NCBI GenBank assembly: GCA_019352115.1
Contig: JABBNW010000008.1
Span: forward strand, 1 to 45,244
Length of the DNA stretch: 45,244 bases
Reading direction: 5' to 3'
DNA from: Pseudomonadota bacterium
GTDB taxonomy: Bacteria > Pseudomonadota > Alphaproteobacteria > Acetobacterales > Acetobacteraceae
Shown here piece by piece: positions 23,830 to 32,315 of this stretch (position 1 is the first letter of the stretch; each line of letters opens with the position of its first letter). The translations under genes and the position numbers were made by a program. The notes beneath the pieces were generated by a model that saw only the letters and a program-made list of their open reading frames with translations, was not told where the DNA came from and searched no databases.

Positions 23830-25481
23830 TCGGGCCGCTCCGTCTTCGATGCCAGCGGCCCGCTGCCCCCGGCCCAGTCGGGCATCGGCAGCCCGCGCTT
23901 CTTCATCGCATCGATCTCCCGCGCGCGCTGGTCCAGGTTTTCCTCCCAGTCCATGCCCTGCTCGGCGCATTCCTGCTCCAGCGTCGAGAACCCAGCATCC
24001 AGCCCCAGCACGGCGCCCGCCCGTTCCTTCAGCGGGTCCACCCAGCCGCGGCCGGGGCCGATCCAGCGGCTACGGCTGTAGGCGGTGCGATACTCGGCGA
24101 AGGGCGCGGCGTTCGCCGGCATCACGTCCTGCAGCCTGGTCTCCACTGCCTCTTCCAGCCAGCCGGCATAGATCGGCGTGGGAAAGCCGGCGGTGAAGTC
24201 ACCGCGCCGGCGGGACATGGTCTTCCACATCTCGATCAGCGCGGCGCGGGCGCTGCTATAGTTCGTCTTCGAATAGTCGAGCGAGATCTGCTCGGCGGAG
24301 TTGCCCGTTGCGGCGGCGATGTTGCGCAGCACGGCGTGCTCGAAGGCCTCGAAGTTCGAATGCGGGCGCGAGGCGTTGACGGTCTCGATCTTCTCACCGG
24401 GGAACAGCTCGGGGATGCGCGCACCGCCGGCGGTGATCGGGTTGCCCTTGTGCCACTGCGACCGCAGGCCTTCGTAGAACCGCAGTCTGTCTTCCTCGCC
24501 ACCCGCATCCAGCGCGTTGCGCATGTCCTCGGGGTCGTACGGCGAGCTGATGAAGAAGCTGAAGATCGTCTGCAGCAGCGCAGCCTGGACCTCCGCGCGG
24601 TCATAATTCGCCAGCATCTTGAAGCGCGCCATCACCGGGGCGAACACCGTGATGCCGTTGTTCTGGTCGGCCCGCAGCCGGTCGAAATCATGCACCACGA
24701 CCGGACGTCCCCAGGGGGTCTGGCGGACCACCCGGTCCCATTCCATCGATTCGACCGCGAGATACCAGTCGTAAGGCTCGGCCCGCCGGATATGGTAGGC
24801 GATCGGCCGGCCGCCGCGATCGACCTCGACCCCGCCGCGGATCGATGCAGTGTCCACGGCCTCGTACGGGTTGCAGAGACGATCGGGGTCGATCATCTGC
24901 AACGCCGTGGCGTAGCGGGCGGCGCCGACGCCGACGTTGCCCGGTTCCCACAGCAGCACACCCAGCGCGGCGCCGTCGATCAGCTTGTGACGTAGCGCCA
25001 GGTGCATCATCTGGGCGAAGGTCTGCACGCCGGTGCCGTCGCACCAGCGGTTCACGTCCTCGGCCCACATGCGCCATTCGGCTTCGGCCGCGGTGCGGAA
25101 CTCGTTGGCCCAGGTTTCGTCGTAGGCCTTGTCGAAACGGCTCAGCGCGCGCCAGTCGGGCTTGGCGGACAGGCGGAACTGGGCGCCGACGACGTTGTCG
25201 AGCGTGCGATCGATGCCGCCGGCGGCCCAGCCGTCGTTGCGCACCAGGTCGCGCGAGCGCGCGACCATGCGATCGCGGAACGTGTCGAGCTCGCCGTCGG
25301 GCGAACGGATCCACGGCAGCCAGCCGCCCATCTCTTGGCCGAACGGATTGGCGGCCTCATACGGGAAGGCTGCGCCTTCCGCGCCGGGCGATAGCGACGC
25401 CTGCATGCCGCGCCGGCCGGGCGAGGCGCGCAGGGGGGTGCTGCCGTCCGGACCGACCAGGGCGGGGATCGAGGCGCTCAC
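23826..25481 (-). CDS. portal protein, lambda gpB family
   Basis: 551 aa. Typical elements are RSRDLVRNDGWAAGGIDRTL (residues about 75-95), NVVGAQFRLSAKPDW, WCDGTGVQTFAQMMHLALRH and ISLDYSKTNYSSARAALIEM (about 415-435), all conserved in lambda-type portals. It forms the dodecameric DNA gate. The GTG at 25481 overlaps the TGA of a 31-codon ORF (GTGA), and no independent ribosome-binding site is visible. An internal ATG 25 codons in is an alternative start. Confidence 0.93.
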   Translation of the reverse strand: MSASIPALVGPDGSTPLRASPGRRGMQASLSPGAEGAAFPYEAANPFGQEMGGWLPWIRSPDGELDTFRDRMVARSRDLVRNDGWAAGGIDRTLDNVVGAQFRLSAKPDWRALSRFDKAYDETWANEFRTAAEAEWRMWAEDVNRWCDGTGVQTFAQMMHLALRHKLIDGAALGVLLWEPGNVGVGAARYATALQMIDPDRLCNPYEAVDTASIRGGVEVDRGGRPIAYHIRRAEPYDWYLAVESMEWDRVVRQTPWGRPVVVHDFDRLRADQNNGITVFAPVMARFKMLANYDRAEVQAALLQTIFSFFISSPYDPEDMRNALDAGGEEDRLRFYEGLRSQWHKGNPITAGGARIPELFPGEKIETVNASRPHSNFEAFEHAVLRNIAAATGNSAEQISLDYSKTNYSSARAALIEMWKTMSRRRGDFTAGFPTPIYAGWLEEAVETRLQDVMPANAAPFAEYRTAYSRSRWIGPGRGWVDPLKERAGAVLGLDAGFSTLEQECAEQGMDWEENLDQRAREIDAMKKRGLPMPDWAGGSGPLASKTERPE

Positions 25482-25573
25482 CGGCTGCCGTTCCAGGCCA
25501 CCCGCAGCGCACGCACGGGCCCGAGCAGCCGGCGCCAGCCGCGATAGGACCGCCAGAATCGGCCGATGCTCAT
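25478..25573 (-). CDS. 31-aa basic peptide between gpW and portal
   Basis: The ORF encodes MSIGRFWRSYRGWRRLLGPV plus 11 residues; it is rich in Arg and Trp. Its ATG directly follows the gpW TAG, and its TGA overlaps the portal GTG as GTGA. GAGGG lies 11 bases upstream. The portal lacks its own ribosome-binding site, so this cistron may couple its translation. The length and amphipathic composition are compatible with a real small protein, but no family can be named. Confidence 0.5.
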   Translation of the reverse strand: MSIGRFWRSYRGWRRLLGPVRALRVAWNGSR

Positions 25574-25870
25574 CTAGAACTGCACCCTCGCCGCGCGTCG
25601 CGGCCTTGTGTTTCCGAGCGCCGTCTGGAGCTGGCGGATATGGGCGTAGAGGGCAGACCCCTGCGCCTTCGAATAGGTCACTGACCGGTTGCCGCTGCCG
25701 TTGGCATAGGTCACCGTCTGCGCCATGGCGCCTGTCATCAGCGCCTGGTAGGCGCCCTGCGCCTGGGTCAGCCATTGCTGCAGAGTCGCCTGCGGCACGC
25801 CGATCATCCAGTCCGCGATCTTGGGCGCGACGGCACCCGCCACCGTGTAGAGATAGCTCGATCCGGACAT
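25574..25870 (-). CDS. gpW-like head-tail joining protein
   Basis: 98 aa. The C-terminal VTYSKAQGSALYAHIRQLQT matches the gpW signature (beta hairpin followed by a helix with A-L-x-x-x-I-x-x-L). An N-terminal Tyr/Ala-rich extension makes it longer than lambda gpW (68 aa). AGGA lies 7 bases before ATG 25870, which follows the terminase TAG closely. The protein plugs the portal after DNA packaging. Confidence 0.82.
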   Translation of the reverse strand: MSGSSYLYTVAGAVAPKIADWMIGVPQATLQQWLTQAQGAYQALMTGAMAQTVTYANGSGNRSVTYSKAQGSALYAHIRQLQTALGNTRPRRAARVQF

Positions 25871-25877
25871 TGCGATC

Positions 25878-27980
25878 CTAGCGGCCGAAGAGTGCCTTGA
25901 ACCGCGCACCATCGATCGCCGGCTGCCCCGGAACGATCGGGGCAGCCGGGCCGCTGTCGGCGCGGGCTGCGGTATTCATCGTCGCGGTGCCCACGGACAC
26001 CGCGGAATTCCGGTCCCATTCCGCCGCCCAGACCGGCGCGCGGTTCCAGTCGATCCGTGCCAGCCCGTGCAGGTGCGCCACCACGTGGCAGCCCACCATC
26101 AGGTCCAGCGCCTCGTTGCGTGGCGTGATCTTCTCCCACGCCCCGTTCGGCTTCCGCGCCTCGGCGACGAGCTGTTCGAAGAATACGTGCGGCGGCGCTG
26201 CCGACAGCAGCCCCGCCGGGAAATGCACGTAGCCCGGCCCCGGCTCGGCCCGGGCGAGCTGCCCGGCGAGATCGTCTTTGAACTGGTTCGCCCCGAACTG
26301 CGCCAGCGGCACCGCGCCCGCCGCCCGTGCCGCGCGATCCTTCCGCGCGCTGTCCGGGCGCCGCACCTGAAGCCGCACAGCCCCCGCGGAGCCCACGCCC
26401 TTGGTCGGCACAAGGTTCCAGGCCTCGCGCCCGTCCGCGATGCCCAGCAGCCGCGCCTTGCGGCGCTGGAAGGCCCGCCGCCATGCGTCATAGGCCTGCT
26501 GGGTCACCCCAGGCGCGCCGCCGGTGTCGAAGCCTGAGGCCCGGGGTCGCATCACCCGGCCCGACCCGTCTGCAAGCGGGTAGGCGAGGTCGAGCAGCCA
26601 CGCCAGCATCGCGTCCCAATCCTCGGAACTAGACGCCGGGTCGGCCGGCCGGCGGACCATATCGACGATCCAGGACTCGCCGCCGAGACCCCAGCCGCGC
26701 ACGAGGCCCTCGAAGCGGTTCACCTGCACGTCGATGAACACGGTCAGGAATCGCACGCCCGCCGGCACATGGCCCAGTTTCAGCACCGGATCAGCTCGCC
26801 CGGCCAGCGTTTCCGCCGAAACGCTGCCCACCTGGCGCGCCGCCCGCGGCGGGATGCCAAACCGCTTGGTCATCACGTCCCGGGCGGTCGTTTCGCCCGT
26901 CAGTTCGTCGTTCCGCTCCGCTTCGACCAGGCCGCGGGCCAAGGCCCCAATGCCGCCGATGATGAACGGCGACATCACGCCGACAATCCAGAAGCCGGCG
27001 ATATCGCGATGCAGCAGATCGCCGGTGATACTGCCGTCTTCCTCGACCACCTGGCCGAGGCCGGCCCAGCGGCCGTCGATGTTCATCGCCCGGCGATACT
27101 TGTCCTCGATCGGGTGGCCGCAGAGCGGGCAGATCAGCCGCGCGGCGTCCTGGATCTCATCGAGCGGCGCGTCTTCCGGGTAGTGCAGCACCATCACCCG
27201 TTCGGCGGTCGGGTTCGGCGAGCTGAACCCGTTGCACTGCGGGCACGGCCACCACCAGGTGCGGCGATCGGACCGAGCGTAGAGCCGCATGATCCCGCGG
27301 TTCCAGCGCTGCGGGTTCAACCCCTCGGCCTGGTCGGGATGCGACAGCGCCAGCAGCATCGACGCCAGGCCGAAGGTAGCACGGCGGAAATCGGCCAGGT
27401 CGTAGACGTCGCCGTCGGTCAGCGCGCAGGCGTCGATTTCGTCGACCACGATCCGGCCGGCCGATTTGTTGACCAGGTTGTTGTAGACGACAGGCAGGAA
27501 CTCGACCCACATCTCCCGGAAGCGCTTGAAGGCGAGGCTGTCGTCGCGCGAGAGCGAGCCGAGCTTGCCGCGCAGCACCTCGTGCAGCTCGATCATCGGT
27601 TCGATCACGCGCTTGACGTAGGAGTCGGTCGTGTCCTTCGTCGGCTCATACCAGAGCATGTCTGCCGGATCGACGGCGGCGTTGCGAAGAAACCAGTTCT
27701 CCGCGATCGCCGTTTTCCCGCACCGGCCCGGGCCAGGGACAGCCACCGTCAGGTGATCGCGCGAGTCGAGCGCATCCATCGGGCCGACCAGATAGGGCGC
27801 TTCGTCGTGCGACCAGCGGCCGACGTAGCCTCCGCCCCGGTTGTCCAGCCAACGGTAGCGGGCGGCATAGTCGGCGACGCTGATCTGATCGATCGGCAGG
27901 TAGGACGGCAGCGTCTCCCGGAGGATGGCGCCGATGTCGGCGAACGGCGCCGGATCAAACCGCGTGTTGCTGATCAACAC
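25878..27980 (-). CDS. terminase large subunit, lambda gpA family
   Basis: 700 aa. Walker A is at residues 81-90 (VPGPGRCGKT) and Walker B at 176-181 (RIVVDE). A zinc-finger-like insert has Cys246, Cys249, Cys284 and Cys287 (CPQC, CPLC). The nuclease-domain Asp417 lies in FLTVFIDVQ. This is the packaging motor and cos-type nuclease of lambda-like phages. The GTG at 27980 overlaps the small subunit's end by 26 bp and is preceded by GGAGGAG about 9 bases away. A gpA/Nu1 pair implies cos-site packaging. Confidence 0.95.
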   Translation of the reverse strand: MLISNTRFDPAPFADIGAILRETLPSYLPIDQISVADYAARYRWLDNRGGGYVGRWSHDEAPYLVGPMDALDSRDHLTVAVPGPGRCGKTAIAENWFLRNAAVDPADMLWYEPTKDTTDSYVKRVIEPMIELHEVLRGKLGSLSRDDSLAFKRFREMWVEFLPVVYNNLVNKSAGRIVVDEIDACALTDGDVYDLADFRRATFGLASMLLALSHPDQAEGLNPQRWNRGIMRLYARSDRRTWWWPCPQCNGFSSPNPTAERVMVLHYPEDAPLDEIQDAARLICPLCGHPIEDKYRRAMNIDGRWAGLGQVVEEDGSITGDLLHRDIAGFWIVGVMSPFIIGGIGALARGLVEAERNDELTGETTARDVMTKRFGIPPRAARQVGSVSAETLAGRADPVLKLGHVPAGVRFLTVFIDVQVNRFEGLVRGWGLGGESWIVDMVRRPADPASSSEDWDAMLAWLLDLAYPLADGSGRVMRPRASGFDTGGAPGVTQQAYDAWRRAFQRRKARLLGIADGREAWNLVPTKGVGSAGAVRLQVRRPDSARKDRAARAAGAVPLAQFGANQFKDDLAGQLARAEPGPGYVHFPAGLLSAAPPHVFFEQLVAEARKPNGAWEKITPRNEALDLMVGCHVVAHLHGLARIDWNRAPVWAAEWDRNSAVSVGTATMNTAARADSGPAAPIVPGQPAIDGARFKALFGR

Positions 27981-28542
27981 GCTCGCTCTCCTCCGCTACC
28001 GGGCCGAACAGGGACGCCAGGCCGGCGACGGACGCCCGCTGTTGCTCGCCCCAGCGGCGTTCCATTTCGCGGATGTAGGGATCGGGCCAACGCTGTTCGC
28101 GGCCGACCTGGCGGATGAAGGCCTGCCCATCGCGGGACAGGCGGGCGAAGACGGTGCGGAAGGCATCGCGCACGCTGGCCGCCGGGACCAGCGCGCCGGC
28201 GGCGACGGCTTCCTCGCGCTGGATGCGGCGGAGGCGCCATGCGTCAAGCTCTTCCTTCGGCGACGTGGCCTTCGGCGGGGCCTCGACGCCCGGGATGTCG
28301 ATCGACAGGCGCAGCTGGGCGAGCTGCTCGTCTTTTTCCTCGCGGGAGGCCGCCTGGGCTTCCTGCTGGGCGCGGAGGAAGGCGGAGACCGCGCTGGCGT
28401 CGAACGCATAGTCGCGGCCGTTCGTGCCACGCTCCAGGACGGGAAAGTCGGGGCCGTATTTCAGTATCCAGCGCGTGAGGGTCGGCAGCGACACCCGGAG
28501 GATGTGCGCCAGCTCGGCCTTGTTCACCGTCATGCCAGACAT
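27955..28542 (-). CDS. terminase small subunit, Nu1 family
   Basis: 195 aa. The N-terminal winged helix-turn-helix (VNKAELAHILRVSLPTLTRW, then YAFDASAVSAFLRAQ) is that of Nu1/MerR-like terminase small subunits, which recognise cos DNA. A charged helical middle and a C-terminal gpA-contact region follow. I chose ATG 28542 because it overlaps the stop of a 34-codon ORF as TGATG; ATG 28533 is the alternative. No Shine-Dalgarno sequence is visible. Confidence 0.88.
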   Translation of the reverse strand: MSGMTVNKAELAHILRVSLPTLTRWILKYGPDFPVLERGTNGRDYAFDASAVSAFLRAQQEAQAASREEKDEQLAQLRLSIDIPGVEAPPKATSPKEELDAWRLRRIQREEAVAAGALVPAASVRDAFRTVFARLSRDGQAFIRQVGREQRWPDPYIREMERRWGEQQRASVAGLASLFGPVAEESERVDQQHAV

Positions 28543-28646
28543 CACAAACGACAACAGAACCCGTTGATTGGAATGAACAAAGTGTGCCCCCGACCGGGGC
28601 GCGAAATGCCCGCGGTTGCGGGGTAGGCCAGGAAGGACCCGGTCAT
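28542..28646 (-). CDS. 34-codon micro-ORF bridging two genes
   Basis: The ORF encodes MTGSFLAYPATAGISRPGRG plus 14 residues. Its ATG overlaps the TGA of the upstream gene (ATGA), and its TGA overlaps the Nu1 ATG (TGATG). It fills what would otherwise be an unexplained gap of about 100 bp upstream of a gene without a ribosome-binding site. The coupling at both ends is the argument for translation; the peptide has no recognisable domain. Confidence 0.42.
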   Translation of the reverse strand: MTGSFLAYPATAGISRPGRGHTLFIPINGFCCRL

Positions 28647-29377
28647 TTTGCGGTCGCGATCGCTTCGTGAAGGCGGCGGACGAACGCCTCGGTCCACCGC
28701 GGCGACACGGCGCCGCCGACCTGCTTGTGGTAGCCGAGGCGTGCCTGGTAGTGCGTTTCCGATCCGAAGCTGATCAGCTTCGCGATCCGATGCCCAGGCA
28801 GCCTTTGGTAGAAGCCGCCGGCGAGCTTGCCCGACCTGCCGCCATCCTTGCCGACGTAGAAGCTGCCGCGATCACGCGACGCGACCGCCTTGATCGCCTT
28901 GCGCCGCTTCGCCTTGTCGGCATGGCGAGCGGAGGTTTCGACGCCGGCCTGCGACGATATCTGCCGCTTGATCCTTGCGATCGCGCCGGCGGGGATGTTG
29001 CCGTGCGAGTCGAGCAGCAGACCACGGCCGGGCAGGACGATCGCCTGCGCGCCCGTCTTGCGCGTGTTGTCGGCGGGGGTGCGGGCGCCGCCGGTTTCCT
29101 CGCGCAGCAGGTATCGGGCCTGGATCGGCCGGAGGGTGACGATCGCGGCCAGGCGATCCTTCTGGGCAGACAGCTCCCGCGGCGCGACGACGGCGTGGCG
29201 GGTGAAACCGGTCGGGTTGCTGAAAATCTCCGGCATCGCCCGGTTCACGTCGACAGTCGCCGCCCGCGCGCAGTCGTTCAGCGCGCGGGCGGCAGCAAAC
29301 GGCACCTGTTCGCTGGCCAACGTCGCCAGCGCGCGTTCCATGCGGGTCAGGTCGGAACGGATCGAAACTGCGATCAC
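28643..29377 (-). CDS. conserved phage virion-associated protein of unknown function
   Basis: 244 aa. The pattern QVPFAAARALNDCARAATVD, NPTGFTRHAVVAPRELSAQK, YLLREETGG, then a basic SHGNIPAGAIARIKRQISSQ and an aromatic FYVGK segment is shared by a prophage family I know only as hypothetical or minor virion proteins. It is first in the late operon, right after a terminator and just before the terminase genes. The GTG at 29377 is preceded by an unusual eight-G Shine-Dalgarno-like tract. An interaction with the head or neck is inferred. Confidence 0.65.
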   Translation of the reverse strand: MIAVSIRSDLTRMERALATLASEQVPFAAARALNDCARAATVDVNRAMPEIFSNPTGFTRHAVVAPRELSAQKDRLAAIVTLRPIQARYLLREETGGARTPADNTRKTGAQAIVLPGRGLLLDSHGNIPAGAIARIKRQISSQAGVETSARHADKAKRRKAIKAVASRDRGSFYVGKDGGRSGKLAGGFYQRLPGHRIAKLISFGSETHYQARLGYHKQVGGAVSPRWTEAFVRRLHEAIATAK

Positions 29378-29396
29378 ACGACACCCCCCCCTCGTG

Positions 29397-29429
29397 AAAA
29401 ACCCGCCGCGGCAGGGTTGCCGGGCGGGT
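29397..29429 (-). terminator. rho-independent terminator between early and late genes
   Basis: On the minus strand, ACCCGCC (29429-29423 side) pairs with GGCGGGT (29407-29401), extended by an inner 5-bp CGGCA/TGCCG stem around a 4-base loop with one bulged G. TTTTT follows. It lies about 55 bp after the DUF6362 stop and upstream of the first late gene. It probably ends early transcription and would need antitermination or a new promoter for late genes. Confidence 0.85.
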
Positions 29430-29483
29430 GCACACGATTCGCGACACGATAGCGATGTGACTACGTGAATTTGGACATCTTGG

Positions 29484-29861
29484 TCAAGCGGGAAAAATAA
29501 ACCCGCGCTGGTGCAGTGCCGTCACGATCAGGTCGATGCCGTCGGCATGCCAGCGCTGGACCGCCCGGTGGTCCGCCCCCATCGCTCGGCCGAGCTTGCG
29601 CCAGGGGAAGACGTGGCGCTCGGTCAAGGGATGCACCAGGGCGCGCATGCCGACGATGCGGCGCAGGACGTAGCGTTCCTGCGGGATGAAACGCAGCCAC
29701 GCCCACGCTTCATCCATCCGGGTGATGCGTTCGGCCGGCGGCACGGGCGCTCGGGTCGCGCCGAGCGCGGGCAGATCGATGAAACTGTCGCGGAGCATGT
29801 CCGGCCAGAAACCGCGCGCGGCGGTCGAAAAGCCGGACTGCGGGAGGGCCAGCAGGGTCAT
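29484..29861 (-). CDS. DUF6362 family protein
   Basis: 125 aa. MDEAWAWLRFIPQERYVLRR, then FPWRKLGRAMGADHRAVQRW and HADGIDLIVTALHQ match DUF6362, which has a helix-turn-helix-like C-terminal half (W-R-x-L-G-R-x-M-G-x-D-H-R-A-V-Q-R-W). Such proteins sit just before terminase genes in alphaproteobacterial phages. The location suggests a transcription or packaging regulator, and late-gene activation is an attractive guess. A GGAAGAGG site precedes ATG 29861. The iteron array lies directly upstream and may control it. Confidence 0.72.
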   Translation of the reverse strand: MTLLALPQSGFSTAARGFWPDMLRDSFIDLPALGATRAPVPPAERITRMDEAWAWLRFIPQERYVLRRIVGMRALVHPLTERHVFPWRKLGRAMGADHRAVQRWHADGIDLIVTALHQRGFIFPA

Positions 29862-29909
29862 TCCCGCCTCTTCCAACCGGGAGACCGTGTAAGTGCTTGA
29901 TATTGGCCC

Positions 29910-30142
29910 GCTACAGACCGCTACAGTTGCGCTACAGGTATGTCCACCGCCTAACATCCTCTTATCCCTATCTATTCTCTGTTTCTGTAGCGCTGTAGCA
30001 CTGTAGCGGTCGGTTTTGCCGTCAAAGCGAGGTCACTCCTTTGGCGAGAAACCGCCGGACAGCGCTACAGGCGCTACAGGCATGTTTTCGCTGCCGTTTC
30101 CGGCGTCACAGTTGCGCTACAGTGATGTCACAGACGCTACAG
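29910..30142. repeat. iteron-like array of GCTACAG heptamers, candidate replication origin or operator
   Basis: Ten exact copies of GCTACAG or its complement lie in 233 bp. Plus orientation: 29910, 29920, 29931, 30064, 30073, 30116, 30136. Minus orientation: 29985, 29993, 30001. Early copies are 10-11 bp apart (helical phasing) and the inverted group has an 8-bp period. An AT-richer, pyrimidine-rich stretch lies between the first two groups (about 29940-29984). An 18-bp direct repeat starting CGCTACAGGCATG occurs at 30072 and 30135. Location next to the ATPase/helicase gene favours a phage origin. An operator for DUF6362 is the alternative. Confidence 0.72.
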
Positions 30143-30150
30143 GCATGTTT

Positions 30151-31971
30151 TCACTCACTGTTTTCCTCTTGCGCATCCTCCGGCGGATCGAGATCGGAGC
30201 GGCTGACCCACACCGCACGGCCAGCATGGCCGCCGATGCGCACGTTGCCGGTGCTGAGCCGCGCGGTTTCCAGCCGCCCGAGCTCATAGCGCCAGCGCGC
30301 ACCATCGAACGGCGTGCCGTTGAACTGCGCCGCCAGCTCCGGGTTGGCATTCGAAAACCAGGCACCATCACCGTCCGCCTTGCGGGGCACGGGGCGACCT
30401 TGGCGATCGACCGCCTGATCGGCGCGCACGGGGCGGATGCCGTAGCGTTGCAGCAGCTCGTTTGCGGCGTGCGGGGAGCGCGTTTCCTCGTATTCGCTCG
30501 CGCCCCAGGCGTAGTGCAGCAGGGTGCCGATCGTTTCCTGATCGGTGGAGCGGTACATCTTCACCAGGCTCGCCAGCAGGTGCTGCACACAGCGCAGCGG
30601 GCGGCTTTCGGCGCGCACGTCGACGGAGCGGCGCACCAGGCCGTCCAACGCGCCCACGCCTTCCTTCACGCCGCGATCGTCCGGCACGCCCTCGTGGGTG
30701 AGGATCCACCAGCCGGCGATCAGCGCGCCCGCCTGGTCCATCTCGCGCGGGCCGCAGCCGGCAGCACCAAGGCCTTCGCGGAAGCGCGCCAGCGCCAGGT
30801 GATAGCGTTCGAAGCCGGCGAGCGCGCGGCCCCACAGCGCGCGGCCGTTCGCCTGCGCGAACCGCGCCGCGGCGTCGTGCTGCGCGCGATGATCGACGCC
30901 GGCGTGCGCGCCTTTCAGCTCAATCATCGCGAACCGGCCCAGATGCTGCGGTTCCAGCTCGGGCGGGTTGATCGAGAACATCAGGATCGACCCCGAGACC
31001 TCGATATTGCGCCCGCGACCATCGATCGTGCCGCGCGTGCCTTTCGTGCCTTCATCGCCGCTGGCCGACAGCACCAGGTCGACCAGGCGGCGCGCACCGT
31101 CGCGATCGGCGCGGTCCGATGCCTCATCGATGAGCGCGGGCATCGCCCGGCCGCCGATCGCCTGTTCCAAGCCCGCCTTGGTCGTGTCGTTCGTGAAAAA
31201 ATGCATCGGCAGCACCGCGCGCAGCACTTTCTGCAGGGTACTCTTGCCCGAGCCGGTGTCGCCGGTGACGAAAGCGGCCGGGCGCCAGTTGATCGATGCG
31301 CCGAGGTAGGCGTTGCCGATCAGCCCCATCACCGCGATCGGACCACCAGGCGCGGCATAGTTCCAATAGTCGCGCAGCCGCGCCTGCAGATCGAGGCCGA
31401 CAGCGATCGGGCAGCCTGCCTGCGGCCGGGCTGTCGGTGGCGCGGCGGTCCAGTACTGCGAACCGGTGCGCACGCCGGCATCGTGCCAATCCGCGCCGAG
31501 CAGGACCTTGTCGCCGCAGTGCACGGCGGGCAGACCCTCCGGCCCGGCCCATATGCCGGGCAGGCGCAACACCACATGGTCCCCGAACAGGCCAACGGCG
31601 GCGCAGTCGCGCTGCAAGGCGGCGGCGGCGACGTTGATCGCGAAATCGACGACGATCTTGCCCTTCGATCCGTCGGGCTGATCGACTTCCTTGTATTTCG
31701 GGTGCGCGCGGCGGAGCCAGCTATCGTCACCATGGAACAGCGACAGCAGATCGTGGCGGGAGCCGAGCTGGCGGGCCGACAACTCGCGTTTCTGCCCGCG
31801 CGCATCGAGGAAGTGGAATATCCCGGCCAGATGACCGAGCGGACGCACCGGACAGGCGTCGGGATCGACCGGTTCGGCCGGGACTTGTGGTACGCCACCA
31901 TCGATCACCCGAAACCCCCGATCGGCACCACGAACCGCCTGGCCGATGAGGCGCGCGGGTTCATCGGTCAC
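30151..31971 (-). CDS. phage replication ATPase/helicase
   Basis: 606 aa. Walker A is at residues about 237-245 (GDTGSGKST) and Walker B at about 278-285 (PALIDEAS). The region MGLIGNAYLGASINWRPAAF, preceding Walker A, and MFSINPPELEPQHLGRFAMI, a sensor/Arg-finger-like segment, resemble the superfamily of phage primase-associated ATPases seen in rhizobial and rhodospirillale phages. It is encoded just after the CHC2/Toprim primase in the same coupled operon, so it is the likely replicative helicase. The GTG at 31971 overlaps the preceding TGA (GTGA). The C-terminal 200 residues are uncharacterised. Confidence 0.82.
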   Translation of the reverse strand: MTDEPARLIGQAVRGADRGFRVIDGGVPQVPAEPVDPDACPVRPLGHLAGIFHFLDARGQKRELSARQLGSRHDLLSLFHGDDSWLRRAHPKYKEVDQPDGSKGKIVVDFAINVAAAALQRDCAAVGLFGDHVVLRLPGIWAGPEGLPAVHCGDKVLLGADWHDAGVRTGSQYWTAAPPTARPQAGCPIAVGLDLQARLRDYWNYAAPGGPIAVMGLIGNAYLGASINWRPAAFVTGDTGSGKSTLQKVLRAVLPMHFFTNDTTKAGLEQAIGGRAMPALIDEASDRADRDGARRLVDLVLSASGDEGTKGTRGTIDGRGRNIEVSGSILMFSINPPELEPQHLGRFAMIELKGAHAGVDHRAQHDAAARFAQANGRALWGRALAGFERYHLALARFREGLGAAGCGPREMDQAGALIAGWWILTHEGVPDDRGVKEGVGALDGLVRRSVDVRAESRPLRCVQHLLASLVKMYRSTDQETIGTLLHYAWGASEYEETRSPHAANELLQRYGIRPVRADQAVDRQGRPVPRKADGDGAWFSNANPELAAQFNGTPFDGARWRYELGRLETARLSTGNVRIGGHAGRAVWVSRSDLDPPEDAQEENSE

Positions 31972-32315
31972 CAGAACAGATCCTCATCATCGGACGCGGA
32001 CGAGAGGGCCGGCACGTCGCTGACATAGGCCTTCCGCGGACCACCCTCGCGAGTGACGATCTTTCGGTCGATCGCCTCGATGATCGCCAATCGGTGCACA
32101 GAGCGCGGTGTGCGCATACGTTCCAGGTGGAATTTCTCCACCAGGTCGGACGGAAGCGCGCGCACGTCAAAGTCGGTAGGATGGCTCTCCAGCAAGCGCG
32201 CCTCGACGGTTCGATACCAGAAAATCATATACCCTTCCTCGGGATGCCCATGATTCGGCACCCGATAGACGGTCACGCCGTCTCGGCGGAGGAAATAGCT
32301 CCGTTGGCAACTCAT
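31968..32315 (-). CDS. hypothetical protein between primase and helicase genes
   Basis: 115 aa, not recognised. It has a compact beta-like N-terminus (YFLRRDGVTVYRVPNHGHPE, then MIFWYRTVEARLLE) and an alpha-helical middle with RSVHRLAIIEAIDRKIVTRE, then an acidic tail (SASDDEDLFW). The DNA is less G+C-rich than that of its neighbours. It is coupled at both ends: ATGA with the primase stop and GTGA into the helicase gene. A replication accessory is suggested by location only. The acidic/aromatic C-terminus resembles SSB-type tails in character. Confidence 0.6.
   Translation of the reverse strand: MSCQRSYFLRRDGVTVYRVPNHGHPEEGYMIFWYRTVEARLLESHPTDFDVRALPSDLVEKFHLERMRTPRSVHRLAIIEAIDRKIVTREGGPRKAYVSDVPALSSASDDEDLFW

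Noticed and set aside
29910-30142. CRISPR-like array
   Set aside because: The repeats are only 7 bp, occur in both orientations and have 1-50 bp spacing without spacer-sized uniform units; iterons or operators fit better.
30016-32028. 670-codon plus-strand open frame opposite the ATPase gene
   Set aside because: The minus strand carries Walker A and B motifs and coupled overlaps; the plus-strand product is Arg/Ala/Gly-rich shadow sequence.
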